Position numbers and translations under genes: made by a program
The notes under the pieces: model-generated
The model's database searches: none
Seen by the model: only the letters and a program-made list of their open reading frames with translations
What the model was told of the DNA's origin: nothing
Shown: piece by piece, positions 8,104 to 15,625 of the stretch
Layout: every line of letters starts with the position of its first letter
How positions within the stretch are numbered: position 1 is the first letter of the stretch
Assembly: GCA_964518835.1 (NCBI GenBank)
Contig: CAZFKU010000015.1
Location: 1 to 28,002, forward strand
DNA: 28,002 bases
DNA from: AB-629-J13 sp964518835
Lineage (GTDB): Bacteria; Fidelibacterota; Marinisomatia; Marinisomatales; AB-629-J13
Direction: 5' to 3'

Positions 8104-9875
8104 TCAGTATACATTGATTCAATCACATCAGACCAATTTTCATTAATCTGCTTTCGTCTGATTTTTAGTGTGGGCGTCAATTCTCCATCATCAATTGTAA
8201 AGTCTCGAGGCAGTATGGAAAACTTTTTAATTTGTTCCGGATTTGAGAATTGTTTGTTTAACTCATCCACTAAAGTTTGAATTTCGGATTTTATTTCATC
8301 ATTCTCAGTGTAATCAGACAAAGAGTGTCCATTTTCTTTTAATTGATTCAATTGTTCAACTGGATCTTTTGGAATCTCATGGGTTTCCATACCAATCTTG
8401 TCTCTCAATATTGCTCCAACATCCAGTGTAAATAGTGCTGAACAATAATTTCGTGCATCACCTACAAGAAAACACTGGGATAATAAAGGAATGGATTTCA
8501 TGGTTTCTTCGATAACAAGGGGAGCAATATTTTTCCCTCCAGAGGAAACGTAAATTTCTTTCTTTCTTCCAATTACAGACAGATATCCGTCAGAATCTAT
8601 TTTCCCGACATCACCGGTATGCAGCCAACCATCTTTTATACTTTCATTGGTTGCCTTATCGTTCTTATAGTATCCTTTCATTACAAACGGACCTTTTAAA
8701 AGAATTTCACCATCGTTGGAAAGTTTTAATTTTGAATCCGGCAGTGATTTTCCCACAGTTCCAATTTTATTTTGTCCATGGTAATTCACTGTCGCAACTG
8801 CAGTATTTTCAGTCATACCATATCCTTCAAAAAGTGGTATGTCAAGAGAATGAAACAATGTGAGAATATCAGGATTTATGGGAGCCGCACCTGTTGCTGC
8901 ATAGCGGAGATTTGTAAATCCAACAGCATCTTTCATCTTTTTCTTTAACAGACCGGATAAAATTGGAAGATTTAATCCAATTTTCAATATTGCCTTGCTT
9001 TCAATCGCTGATTTTAAATTAGAATATATTTTCTCATAAATCCTTGGTACACCAATAAATAGATGTGGCTTTACTTCTTTGGCAATATCAACAACTGCCA
9101 ATGGACTATCAACAATATACATGTGAAGTGCATCTTTAATCCAAACATGGTTATCAACAAGTTGACCAAACACATGAGCAAGCGGTAACCATGAAACATA
9201 ACGATCACCCTGATTTAATTGTAAAAAATGATCGGTGTGAGAAACCTCAAATTCCCAATTAAAATAGGTAAGTTCAACACCCTTTGGATTACCGGTAGTC
9301 CCGGAAGTATAAATCAAGGAAGAAGAATCATCCGGTTGTATAGAGTCAGTTAGCTCATTAATCTGAGAATCCTCTATGTCCTTTCCTTTTTCGATAAATT
9401 CATCCCAGGTAATTATTTTTTCATGGTCTAATTTTTCCACACCCTCCATCAGAACAACAATTTCAATGTTGTGTAGTTTATCTATAACATTCAATAATCG
9501 ATAATTTGGCATTTTATCGGATTCACCATTATCATTTGGATTATTTCCCACAAAAACGATTTTAGAATCAGAATTACCAACGACCCATTCCACTTCTTTT
9601 GAAGAACAGGTATGATAAACACCTACAGCAACGCTTTTTATACATTGGGCGGCCAAATAACATCCATACCATTCTCTCCGATTATAACTGTAAATACTTA
9701 TTTTTTCATTTTTATTCAATCCACAGGCAAAAAGTGATTTTGAAATTTCCATGACAAAGCTGTGGAATTCAGTCCATGTATCTGTTTGCCATTTTCCAGA
9801 TCTATCCTTGATGGATAACGCCGGCTCATTTCCATATTTTTCTACATTTTGAATTAAATATTTTGGTGTGTTCAT
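8100..9875 (-). CDS. Long-chain acyl-CoA synthetase (AMP-forming)
   Basis: Activates fatty acids to acyl-CoA through an acyl-adenylate. The 591 residues show the adenylate-forming family motifs: SLIYTSGTTGNPKG (187-199), GYGMTENTAVA, GWLHTGDVG and GRKKEIYVSSGGKNIAP. The form resembles bacterial FAA1/FadD15-like long-chain ligases more than short-chain acetyl-CoA synthetases, because the region between the last two motifs and the C-terminal end is long and rich in charged residues. ATG start with AAGGAA seven bases upstream. It is the first gene of the gpsA group and overlaps gpsA by 4 bp. Substrate chain length cannot be read from the sequence. Confidence 0.92.
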   Translation of the reverse strand: MNTPKYLIQNVEKYGNEPALSIKDRSGKWQTDTWTEFHSFVMEISKSLFACGLNKNEKISIYSYNRREWYGCYLAAQCIKSVAVGVYHTCSSKEVEWVVGNSDSKIVFVGNNPNDNGESDKMPNYRLLNVIDKLHNIEIVVLMEGVEKLDHEKIITWDEFIEKGKDIEDSQINELTDSIQPDDSSSLIYTSGTTGNPKGVELTYFNWEFEVSHTDHFLQLNQGDRYVSWLPLAHVFGQLVDNHVWIKDALHMYIVDSPLAVVDIAKEVKPHLFIGVPRIYEKIYSNLKSAIESKAILKIGLNLPILSGLLKKKMKDAVGFTNLRYAATGAAPINPDILTLFHSLDIPLFEGYGMTENTAVATVNYHGQNKIGTVGKSLPDSKLKLSNDGEILLKGPFVMKGYYKNDKATNESIKDGWLHTGDVGKIDSDGYLSVIGRKKEIYVSSGGKNIAPLVIEETMKSIPLLSQCFLVGDARNYCSALFTLDVGAILRDKIGMETHEIPKDPVEQLNQLKENGHSLSDYTENDEIKSEIQTLVDELNKQFSNPEQIKKFSILPRDFTIDDGELTPTLKIRRKQINENWSDVIESMYTD

Positions 9876-10056
9876 CTGTTATTCCTTTTGATACTTAAAG
9901 TATTGAATCTTTCTTAAAATTCATTTATCATGTTATACATTACCAATTTTTAGTAATTAACTGGATGGTCAAATTGATTCCTTTAGCACACATTAACATT
10001 TTAGCTATTATGGTAAGTGGCATTCCTATCTAGAATAAAATTAATGCTCAAAGCTG

Positions 10057-10085
10057 TTGATTTCATATCTCTGTTCTGGTAATTT
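10057..10085 (+). promoter_or_regulatory. Candidate promoter of tRNA-Leu
   Basis: TTGATT (10057-10062), 17 bp, TAATTT (10080-10085), followed by a short leader to the tRNA start at 10111. It has the same hexamers and spacing as the candidate before rimP. The rest of 9876-10110 holds no gene I can see. Confidence 0.45.
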
Positions 10086-10110
10086 TTACACCTTCAATTC
10101 TTGATAAGAT

Positions 10111-10194
10111 GCCGGGGTGGTGGAATTGGTAGACACGCCGGTCTCAAAAACCGGTGGGAGCAATCCCGTGTCGGTTCGACTCCGACCCTCGGCA
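10111..10194 (+). tRNA. tRNA-Leu (anticodon CAA)
   Basis: An 84-nt class II tRNA: acceptor GCCGGGG / CCTCGGC, anticodon stem CCGGT/ACCGG with loop CTCAAAA (anticodon CAA, reads TTG), long variable arm with a GGGA/TCCC stem, T stem GTCGG/CCGAC with loop TTCGACT, and discriminator A. CCA is not encoded. It is alone on the plus strand among minus-strand genes, so it needs its own promoter. Confidence 0.96.
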
Positions 10195-10308
10195 CTTTTA
10201 TCATGTAAACAAATCTCATAAACATTCCGTATAATTATTCAAAATATTTTCTCTCTAAAGTATTAAATGAACTAGTTTGAATAACCGAATATATTTTTAA
10301 ATAAACAC

Positions 10309-10337
10309 TTGTTTTGTGTTATATAAACTGTTACTTT
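10309..10337 (+). promoter_or_regulatory. Candidate promoter of the small RNA
   Basis: TTGTTT (10309-10314), 17 bp, TACTTT (10332-10337). The spacing equals that of the two other candidates in this window, and the predicted start (about 10341-10345) falls at the 5' base of the first RNA hairpin. The stretch 10195-10308 before it shows no gene or clear structure. Confidence 0.4.
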
Positions 10338-10340
10338 ACC

Positions 10341-10433
10341 TACCAATGGTACCTCCTAAGTATCATTGGTATGTGGAAGGGGTAGCTCTTCACTTTGGGC
10401 TGAGGTCATTGTGAAGTCTACCCCTATTTTTTT
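10341..10433 (+). ncRNA. Candidate small RNA with an anti-Shine-Dalgarno hairpin loop
   Basis: This intergenic stretch folds into two hairpins on the plus strand. The first has a 12-bp stem, UACCAAUGGUAC (10341-10352) with GUAUCAUUGGUA (10360-10371), containing one G-U pair, and closes on the loop CUCCUAA. With the stem bases before it the strand reads ACCUCCU, the anti-SD core of 16S rRNA. The second is a two-part stem, GGGGUAG/CUACCCC and CUUCAC/GUGAAG, followed by U7, an intrinsic terminator. A promoter-like pair ends four bases before the first stem. I do not recognise it as 6S, tmRNA, RNase P or a known riboswitch, and no gene follows on this strand. The fold and terminator are seen directly; expression and target binding are inferred. 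A 22-codon reading frame (10346-10414) also fits inside. Confidence 0.55.
10379..10433 (+). terminator. Intrinsic terminator of the candidate small RNA
   Basis: GGGGTAG (10379-10385) pairs with CTACCCC (10418-10424); inside, CTTCAC (10388-10393) pairs with GTGAAG (10411-10416), leaving a 17-nt apical loop. A T7 run at 10427-10433 follows. The T run exists only on the plus-strand side, so it ends a rightward transcript: the small RNA, or read-through from tRNA-Leu. Confidence 0.75.
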
Positions 10434-10481
10434 ATATTGTGTAAATTAAATGAATAAATTGGAGTATATTTTTTTGACCGA

Positions 10482-11009
10482 CTATTCTTTTTCTTGCTCT
10501 TTTTCTTTCGCTTTTGCTTTCTCAGTTTGAATGATACTCAATCCCTCAATTTCTTTCAATCCAGTCTGGAGTGTTGAAAGTGTTTGTTCAATATCTGAGA
10601 ACCTTCGGTTTATTCTTCTTCTCTGACTGTCAAATCCTTCTTCAATATCTCTTATATTTTGTTCCACAGAAACAAAATGTTTATCTACGTCTCTGGATAA
10701 TTCATTTAAATTATAAACCACATCATCGATCAGGCTTCCTAATGAATCTGATTTAGCTATGGTTAATTCCCTGTTCGAGATTATATCCTTCTGAGCTTTT
10801 CTAACATGCTTTCCTCTTCCGATAAATTGAAGATCAAGAGTCTTTAAATCCTTTCTGAATTCTTTATTTACCTCGTCAATATGTGTCAATTGTTCCGTTT
10901 CCATTTGATTCATTCGTTCAGTGATTTCAGTATATGTAAACCAGATATAACAGCCTCCAACGATTAAACCAGCCATGATCAATATAAAAATTTTATCCTT
11001 TAAGTTCAT
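10482..11009 (-). CDS. Unrecognised coiled-coil membrane-anchored protein
   Basis: A 175-residue protein of unknown function. It has a short basic N-terminus, one hydrophobic segment (about residues 7-25) and then an almost wholly helical, charged region with heptad-like spacing (about 28-155), ending in an alternating K/E tail. A VGGC lipobox-like motif (C20) sits inside the hydrophobic segment, but the residues after it (YIWF) are hydrophobic, so a membrane anchor is more likely than a lipoprotein. There are no catalytic motifs. It follows lepB on the same strand after 139 bp. It could be a periplasmic scaffold or cell-envelope coiled coil; I do not assign a function. Coding is supported by length, a complete ATG-to-stop frame and a coherent protein pattern. 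Confidence 0.75.
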   Translation of the reverse strand: MNLKDKIFILIMAGLIVGGCYIWFTYTEITERMNQMETEQLTHIDEVNKEFRKDLKTLDLQFIGRGKHVRKAQKDIISNRELTIAKSDSLGSLIDDVVYNLNELSRDVDKHFVSVEQNIRDIEEGFDSQRRRINRRFSDIEQTLSTLQTGLKEIEGLSIIQTEKAKAKEKEQEKE

Positions 11010-11148
11010 TTATTCCTCTTGTTATTTAATTATTGTAAATCTTTAATAACTCTTCCATTTTAAAATACTGAATAAGTAAGATGTTATCGAAAAACGAACC
11101 TGAAATTACATAGCTTGACAATTAATTAATCGGTTTTTTACAAAATTT

Positions 11149-12177
11149 TTATCTTAATACAGTACCTGCACGGCTCAACCTGTCCCGAGTAAATAAATCT
11201 CCCCAAGCCAATGGATTCAGTAGTGATCCTTTCACTCCTTTCCAGTTAGATAAATCTATACTGAAATAGGTGAACAAAGCTTCACCTAAAATATAGTCAA
11301 AAGGAATAAAACCCCAAAACCGTGAATCCAGACTGTCATCCCGGTTATCTCCCATAGCCCAGTAATAATCCTGTTCAACAATATACTCTTTCCAATCCTT
11401 TACAGGGATTCCGTCAATATGCAAATACTGGAAATCTGATTCATTAATTGACCATGACCATGGATTTATGTAGTTCCCCTGGGGAAAATATTCAGAAAAA
11501 ACGGATCGAGTTCCTTTTCTTCGAAAAACATCATTTGGATCAATTAAGGTGAATATAAAACTCTTGTCACCTGCTTTCAGAGATGCACGATGTCCGTCAG
11601 CAAGAATAACAGGTAAAAGATAACGCCAATCGGTGGAATCATTGATTTGAAAAATATCGCCTTTTTGCGGTATTGTAACTGATTTGAAAAAATCCTTGTT
11701 TCCCCGATCAGGTAGAAATAATTCACGTTGATTATATTCAGGAGGTAATTTTTGTGATATAAATTTTCCATTTCCCGGTAAAGGATATTCCATGTTATTC
11801 ACAAAAACTTTTCTGTCCTCAATTCTAATATTATCACCGGGAACAGCGATGCACCGTTTCACATATTTATAAATCGGGTCCCTTGGGTATTTAAAAATTA
11901 TGATATCGCCCTGCTCAGGTTTTTTAAATCCGGGAAAACGAATATGAGGGATATCAAATCCTTTATCCGTATAAGGAATTCCAATCCAATCCGGGGTTCT
12001 CATCCCGTAATTAAAGCGACTTCCTATAAGGAAATCTCCCGTCATAATAGTATTTTCCATACTTCCCGTTGGAACGATGTATGCTTCAACTATGGTTACT
12101 TTTAAGAGAAATATAATAATGATCAGTATCGCCAAAGATCTTATTTCTATGAAAGTTTTTGAAAGTCTAGAGTTCAT
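11149..12177 (-). CDS. lepB: Signal peptidase I (long form)
   Basis: Inner-membrane serine protease that removes signal peptides from exported proteins. There is one N-terminal membrane segment (about residues 14-32). The catalytic serine is S39 in PTGSMENT and the catalytic lysine is K107 in YKYVKRCIAVPGD. The conserved box GDNRDDSLDSRFWGF begins at 276. At 342 residues it is much longer than Gram-positive enzymes; about 165 residues separate the lysine box from the GDNRDD box, holding an insertion common in Gram-negative forms. It lies 33 bp after rnhB; lepB-rnhB pairing is common. The ATG has only a distant AGGA upstream. Complete and probably functional. Confidence 0.96.
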   Translation of the reverse strand: MNSRLSKTFIEIRSLAILIIIIFLLKVTIVEAYIVPTGSMENTIMTGDFLIGSRFNYGMRTPDWIGIPYTDKGFDIPHIRFPGFKKPEQGDIIIFKYPRDPIYKYVKRCIAVPGDNIRIEDRKVFVNNMEYPLPGNGKFISQKLPPEYNQRELFLPDRGNKDFFKSVTIPQKGDIFQINDSTDWRYLLPVILADGHRASLKAGDKSFIFTLIDPNDVFRRKGTRSVFSEYFPQGNYINPWSWSINESDFQYLHIDGIPVKDWKEYIVEQDYYWAMGDNRDDSLDSRFWGFIPFDYILGEALFTYFSIDLSNWKGVKGSLLNPLAWGDLFTRDRLSRAGTVLR

Positions 12178-12210
12178 AAGTTAAAAGATTCCTAAAAATT
12201 ACTAAATATA

Positions 12211-13143
12211 TTAATCAAGTGTGAGTCCTTTAATACGTTTGATTTCATGACTTCCCTTTTCTAACTTCACTAAAACTGCATCCAGCCTGATATCTTTTTC
12301 AGATGGGTTTTTTTGTAAATAGAAATGTACAGCTTTAATCAATCGGGATAATTTTTCACGTCCAATTTGATTTTCCGGAATGGTTAAAGATGTGCCTGCA
12401 GCGGTTTTGACTTCGGAAAAAATCAATGTGTTCTTTGTTTCTGAAATAATATCCAGTTCTCCATACGGGGGACAATTTTCATTCAGTGTAATAATCTCAT
12501 GATTTCTTTTCAATAAAAATAATGCAGCTAATTTTTCTCCGATCCATCCAACCTTCCGTTTTTTTATGTACCAATTTATTGATGGTAAGTTCCTTTGAAC
12601 CGGCGCAAATGTTTTTCTATGAACTGGACAGGCTTTCCATTCTTCCAGTGAAATTAAATGTTTTACTGTACCATATCCCTTATGGTTAATAAATCCGTAT
12701 TCGGGGAATATTTTATCTAATTCAACCATTTGTCTATCACGGGTAACTTTTGCTATAATTGAAGCTGCCTGAATCGATGGAACAAAAGCATCACCGTTTA
12801 TAATTCCATCATTGGGAATAATCTGGTTTGGTAAAGGTTTTCCGTCTATCAGTGCTTTATCCGGTTTTGAACTGCAAGTTCCCAATGCTCTCTGCATGGA
12901 TGTAAATGTAGCTCGTAAAATATTTGTATTATCTATTTCCTTTTCACTGGCAATTCCAATACCTATAGTTGTTGCCTGATTCTGAATTTCATCAAATAAT
13001 TTTTCCCGTTTTTTTGGAGAGAGTAATTTTGAATCATTCAATCCAACCAGATTATATTTTTCCGGTAGAATGACAGCGGAAGAGACAACAGGTCCTGCTA
13101 ATGCTCCCCTACCGGCTTCATCAACTCCTGCAATCAGTTCCAT
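12211..13143 (-). CDS. rnhB: Ribonuclease HII fused to a YraN (UPF0102) nuclease-fold domain
   Basis: Residues 1 to about 190 are RNase HII, which cuts RNA-DNA hybrids and misinserted ribonucleotides. The acidic site is visible as D8 and E9 in GVDEAGRG, D100 in LIDGKPLP and D136 in IIAKVTRDRQ. Residues about 195-310 are a full YraN/UPF0102 domain: GWIGEKLAALFLLK (E203), GELDII (E229, D231) and IFSEVKT (E244, K246), the D...ExK pattern of restriction-endonuclease-like folds, then a K..RL..A..YL helix and RLDAVLV. The reading frame is continuous across the junction. In many genomes rnhB and yraN are separate neighbours, so this is a fusion of the pair. It overlaps comEC by about 10 bp upstream and lepB follows. 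Confidence 0.95.
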   Translation of the reverse strand: MELIAGVDEAGRGALAGPVVSSAVILPEKYNLVGLNDSKLLSPKKREKLFDEIQNQATTIGIGIASEKEIDNTNILRATFTSMQRALGTCSSKPDKALIDGKPLPNQIIPNDGIINGDAFVPSIQAASIIAKVTRDRQMVELDKIFPEYGFINHKGYGTVKHLISLEEWKACPVHRKTFAPVQRNLPSINWYIKKRKVGWIGEKLAALFLLKRNHEIITLNENCPPYGELDIISETKNTLIFSEVKTAAGTSLTIPENQIGREKLSRLIKAVHFYLQKNPSEKDIRLDAVLVKLEKGSHEIKRIKGLTLD

Positions 13144-15497
13144 TTTTTTATTGTGTAAATCTTACCATTAGTTTCAAGCCATAATGCTCTATTAATGTCC
13201 GTTCTGTGATAAGGAATATTTAAATCCTCTAAACGCTTAATAACTATGGGAGAAGGATGCTTGAATTTATTTTTCTGTCCAACAGAAATCACCGCAAAAT
13301 TCGGATGTACGGTTTGTAGAAATGGGAGGGTTGAACTGGTGACAGACCCGTGGTGTCCGACTTTTAAAATATCTGAGGACAACTCATCTCCAAATTTTAT
13401 TAAATTATGCTCTCCTTCCATTTCCATATCACCTGTAAATAAAACCGATGTTGAATCGTATTGTAATTTAAATACTATACTGCGATTGTTCACATTGGAC
13501 TCCATATATGCCGTTGAAGAATCAGGAGAAAAAATAAACATTGATAATCCATTATCGGGATGCAAAATATCACCGCGATTCAACCGTTTATAACATATTT
13601 CCATTTCTTCTGTAATTCCTAAAATTGTTTTATAAGTCCATGAATCATAATCACCGAAGGTGTCATATAGTGTGTCCACCTCCATTTCATTCATGATGGA
13701 AATAATACCGCCAATATGATCATTATGCGGATGAGACATAACAATCCAGTTGAATCTTTGAATGCCTAAATAACGTGATACTGGAAGAATGACTTTTTTT
13801 CCATAATCTTGCGTTTGGAATCTCTGTCCCGCATCAACCAGCATCGTTTTTTGGTTTGGAAATCGAATAATTGCTGCATCTCCTTGTCCCACATCAAGAA
13901 AAATTATATCCATTTTATGAGGATGTAAAGACCATTGCCATGTATAAACTGTCAGAACAGTAAGCAGTCCGCTGATTAATATTCCAACCCTTTTTGTATT
14001 AATAAACGCATATAAAATCCAGAGTATGAATAAATAAAGGGTGATATCTATCCAATTTAATTGGGGTACAGAAATTGTAGAAAAATGAAGGGAAGAAACG
14101 AATTCAGTAATAGTTTTTATAACTTCAGATATGAACCATATTGAGTGTGAAAATTGAGCTGCTACGGGCGAAATGCCTGAAATCAGTAGAAGTAAAAATC
14201 CCAATGCAACCAAAATTCCTACAAGGGGTACGATAAGTATATTTGTGAAAACCGAGAGAATAGGAATCTTCCCGAAATAAATAGCAGTGAGCGGTAAAGT
14301 ACCAATCTGTGCCCCAAATGACACTAAAAACAAACCCCATACAAATTTAATACCGGATCCTTTCATCTGAGCCAACTGCATTTTCTCCGGAAGTAACTTT
14401 TTCGATGCATTAAGAAAAACAACTATTGAAATAACAGCAACGAAACTCAACTGAAACCCTAAATCCTGTAAATAAAATGGTTGAATACTTAATATAATAA
14501 ACCCTACTGCTGCAATTATATTCCATAAATTTGCTTTTCGATTGATTACAACTGAAATAACATAGAAAATTGCCATCAGGGAAGCTCGAATTACACTTGG
14601 ACGAAATCCGGTAATAACAAGGTAAAGGAAAAGACCCAGAATAATTGGGATTCTATTCCAACCCCAGGGAATTGGGAAAATAGATGAACATATCATCAGG
14701 ATCAATAACACATAACCAACGTGAAGTCCGGAAACAGCTAAAATATGAATTACCCCTGCATCTGAGAATGAAAATTTAACGTCAGGGTCTATTTCTGATT
14801 TATCACCCAAAATTAATCCAACCATCAGTGCTGCCGTTGATTTATCAAGGTATTGATTAAAAATAGTTTTGATTTTTATCTGAATAGAAGAAACTATTCT
14901 TAAAGCAGAAATATCTGTACTTTTCTCAATCTTTATATTTGAATATCGATTTAAGTTAATTTTTCCATATATGGATTTGTAGTTATAAAATGATTTAAAA
15001 TCAAATTCACCGGGATTTCGAGGACCGTCAAATAACCGAAATTGACCGGAACCAGAAAGAGTATCGCCCGTCTCCCCTTCTATTAATCGGTTATAAAAAA
15101 CATAACATTCAAACGGCATATTTATTGGATTATCGCCAGATTTAATATTTAATATTTCAATCAGAAATTTTATACCGTATTCCGTTTCTTTTTTTGTAAG
15201 GATTATACCGGAAAATGACACATTCTGATTGTGATATTTTTCAATCATTTTTAATTCATGATTCATTTGATCGAATTTATATGTTGAGCGACTCCATCCT
15301 GCGAAAAAAAGTAATAATAAGAATAATGCAACCTGATGAATCGGCTTTTTCGATAATCCAAAAAAAATGGATGTACTGATAAATAAAACCAATGGAATGA
15401 CCCAAATTGGGATCACATTCCCTGTGACAATCCCCAAAATGAATGGAATAACTGCGTACACCATGGGGTAGGATTTAAATTTAGAAATAAAAATCAT
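13134..15497 (-). CDS. comEC: ComEC/Rec2-family DNA-uptake channel protein
   Basis: Inner-membrane channel that brings single-stranded DNA into the cytoplasm during natural transformation. The 787 residues have N-terminal membrane helices, a soluble OB-like segment (about 60-200), the multi-helix competence domain with the AVSGLHVGYVL motif (about residue 255) and FRPSVIRA, and a C-terminal metallo-beta-lactamase-like domain. The latter keeps DVGQGDAAII, SHPHNDHIGG (H589, H591, D593, H594), TGDME and VGHHGS, so its metal site looks intact. All three domains are present, the full-length form. It is the first gene of a leftward group with rnhB and lepB, divergent from the AGCS gene. Other uptake genes (pilus, comEA, dprA) are not in the window. 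Confidence 0.95.
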   Translation of the reverse strand: MIFISKFKSYPMVYAVIPFILGIVTGNVIPIWVIPLVLFISTSIFFGLSKKPIHQVALFLLLLFFAGWSRSTYKFDQMNHELKMIEKYHNQNVSFSGIILTKKETEYGIKFLIEILNIKSGDNPINMPFECYVFYNRLIEGETGDTLSGSGQFRLFDGPRNPGEFDFKSFYNYKSIYGKINLNRYSNIKIEKSTDISALRIVSSIQIKIKTIFNQYLDKSTAALMVGLILGDKSEIDPDVKFSFSDAGVIHILAVSGLHVGYVLLILMICSSIFPIPWGWNRIPIILGLFLYLVITGFRPSVIRASLMAIFYVISVVINRKANLWNIIAAVGFIILSIQPFYLQDLGFQLSFVAVISIVVFLNASKKLLPEKMQLAQMKGSGIKFVWGLFLVSFGAQIGTLPLTAIYFGKIPILSVFTNILIVPLVGILVALGFLLLLISGISPVAAQFSHSIWFISEVIKTITEFVSSLHFSTISVPQLNWIDITLYLFILWILYAFINTKRVGILISGLLTVLTVYTWQWSLHPHKMDIIFLDVGQGDAAIIRFPNQKTMLVDAGQRFQTQDYGKKVILPVSRYLGIQRFNWIVMSHPHNDHIGGIISIMNEMEVDTLYDTFGDYDSWTYKTILGITEEMEICYKRLNRGDILHPDNGLSMFIFSPDSSTAYMESNVNNRSIVFKLQYDSTSVLFTGDMEMEGEHNLIKFGDELSSDILKVGHHGSVTSSTLPFLQTVHPNFAVISVGQKNKFKHPSPIVIKRLEDLNIPYHRTDINRALWLETNGKIYTIKKWN

Positions 15498-15549
15498 TGC
15501 ATTGTTTATGAATCCCTTGAGGGTCTCAATATATTAATTTCTTTCCATC

Positions 15550-15568
15550 AATCAGAAATATTCTGATT
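15550..15568. promoter_or_regulatory. Palindrome between comEC and the AGCS gene, possible operator
   Basis: AATCAGAA-ATA-TTCTGATT, 8-bp perfect arms around a 3-bp centre, lies in the 128-bp divergent region between the two start codons. The size and symmetry suit a dimeric regulator. There is no U run on either side to make it a terminator. No regulator gene is adjacent. Confidence 0.35.
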
Positions 15569-15625
15569 TGAATCTTAAAAAATAATAAACTTTATCCCTC
15601 ATTTCAGTTAAAAAAGGATATTCAT

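Noticed and set aside
9876..10056. Short frames between the acyl-CoA synthetase and tRNA-Leu
   Set aside because: None has a convincing start site, length or protein pattern; the stretch looks like a divergent promoter region.
10346..10414. Annotating the 22-codon frame in the small RNA as a CDS
   Set aside because: No SD, an end inside the terminator stem, and the structural pairing explains the sequence better. Kept as a finding only.
11115..11143. TTGACA followed 17 bp later by TTACAA on the plus strand, a possible antisense promoter into lepB
   Set aside because: The downstream box is poor, does not match the TAnTTT pattern seen elsewhere, and no RNA structure or gene follows on that strand.
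11010..11148. Terminator for lepB in the gap before the coiled-coil gene
   Set aside because: Only AT-rich weak palindromes (ATTAATTAAT) are present, with no stable stem plus U run.
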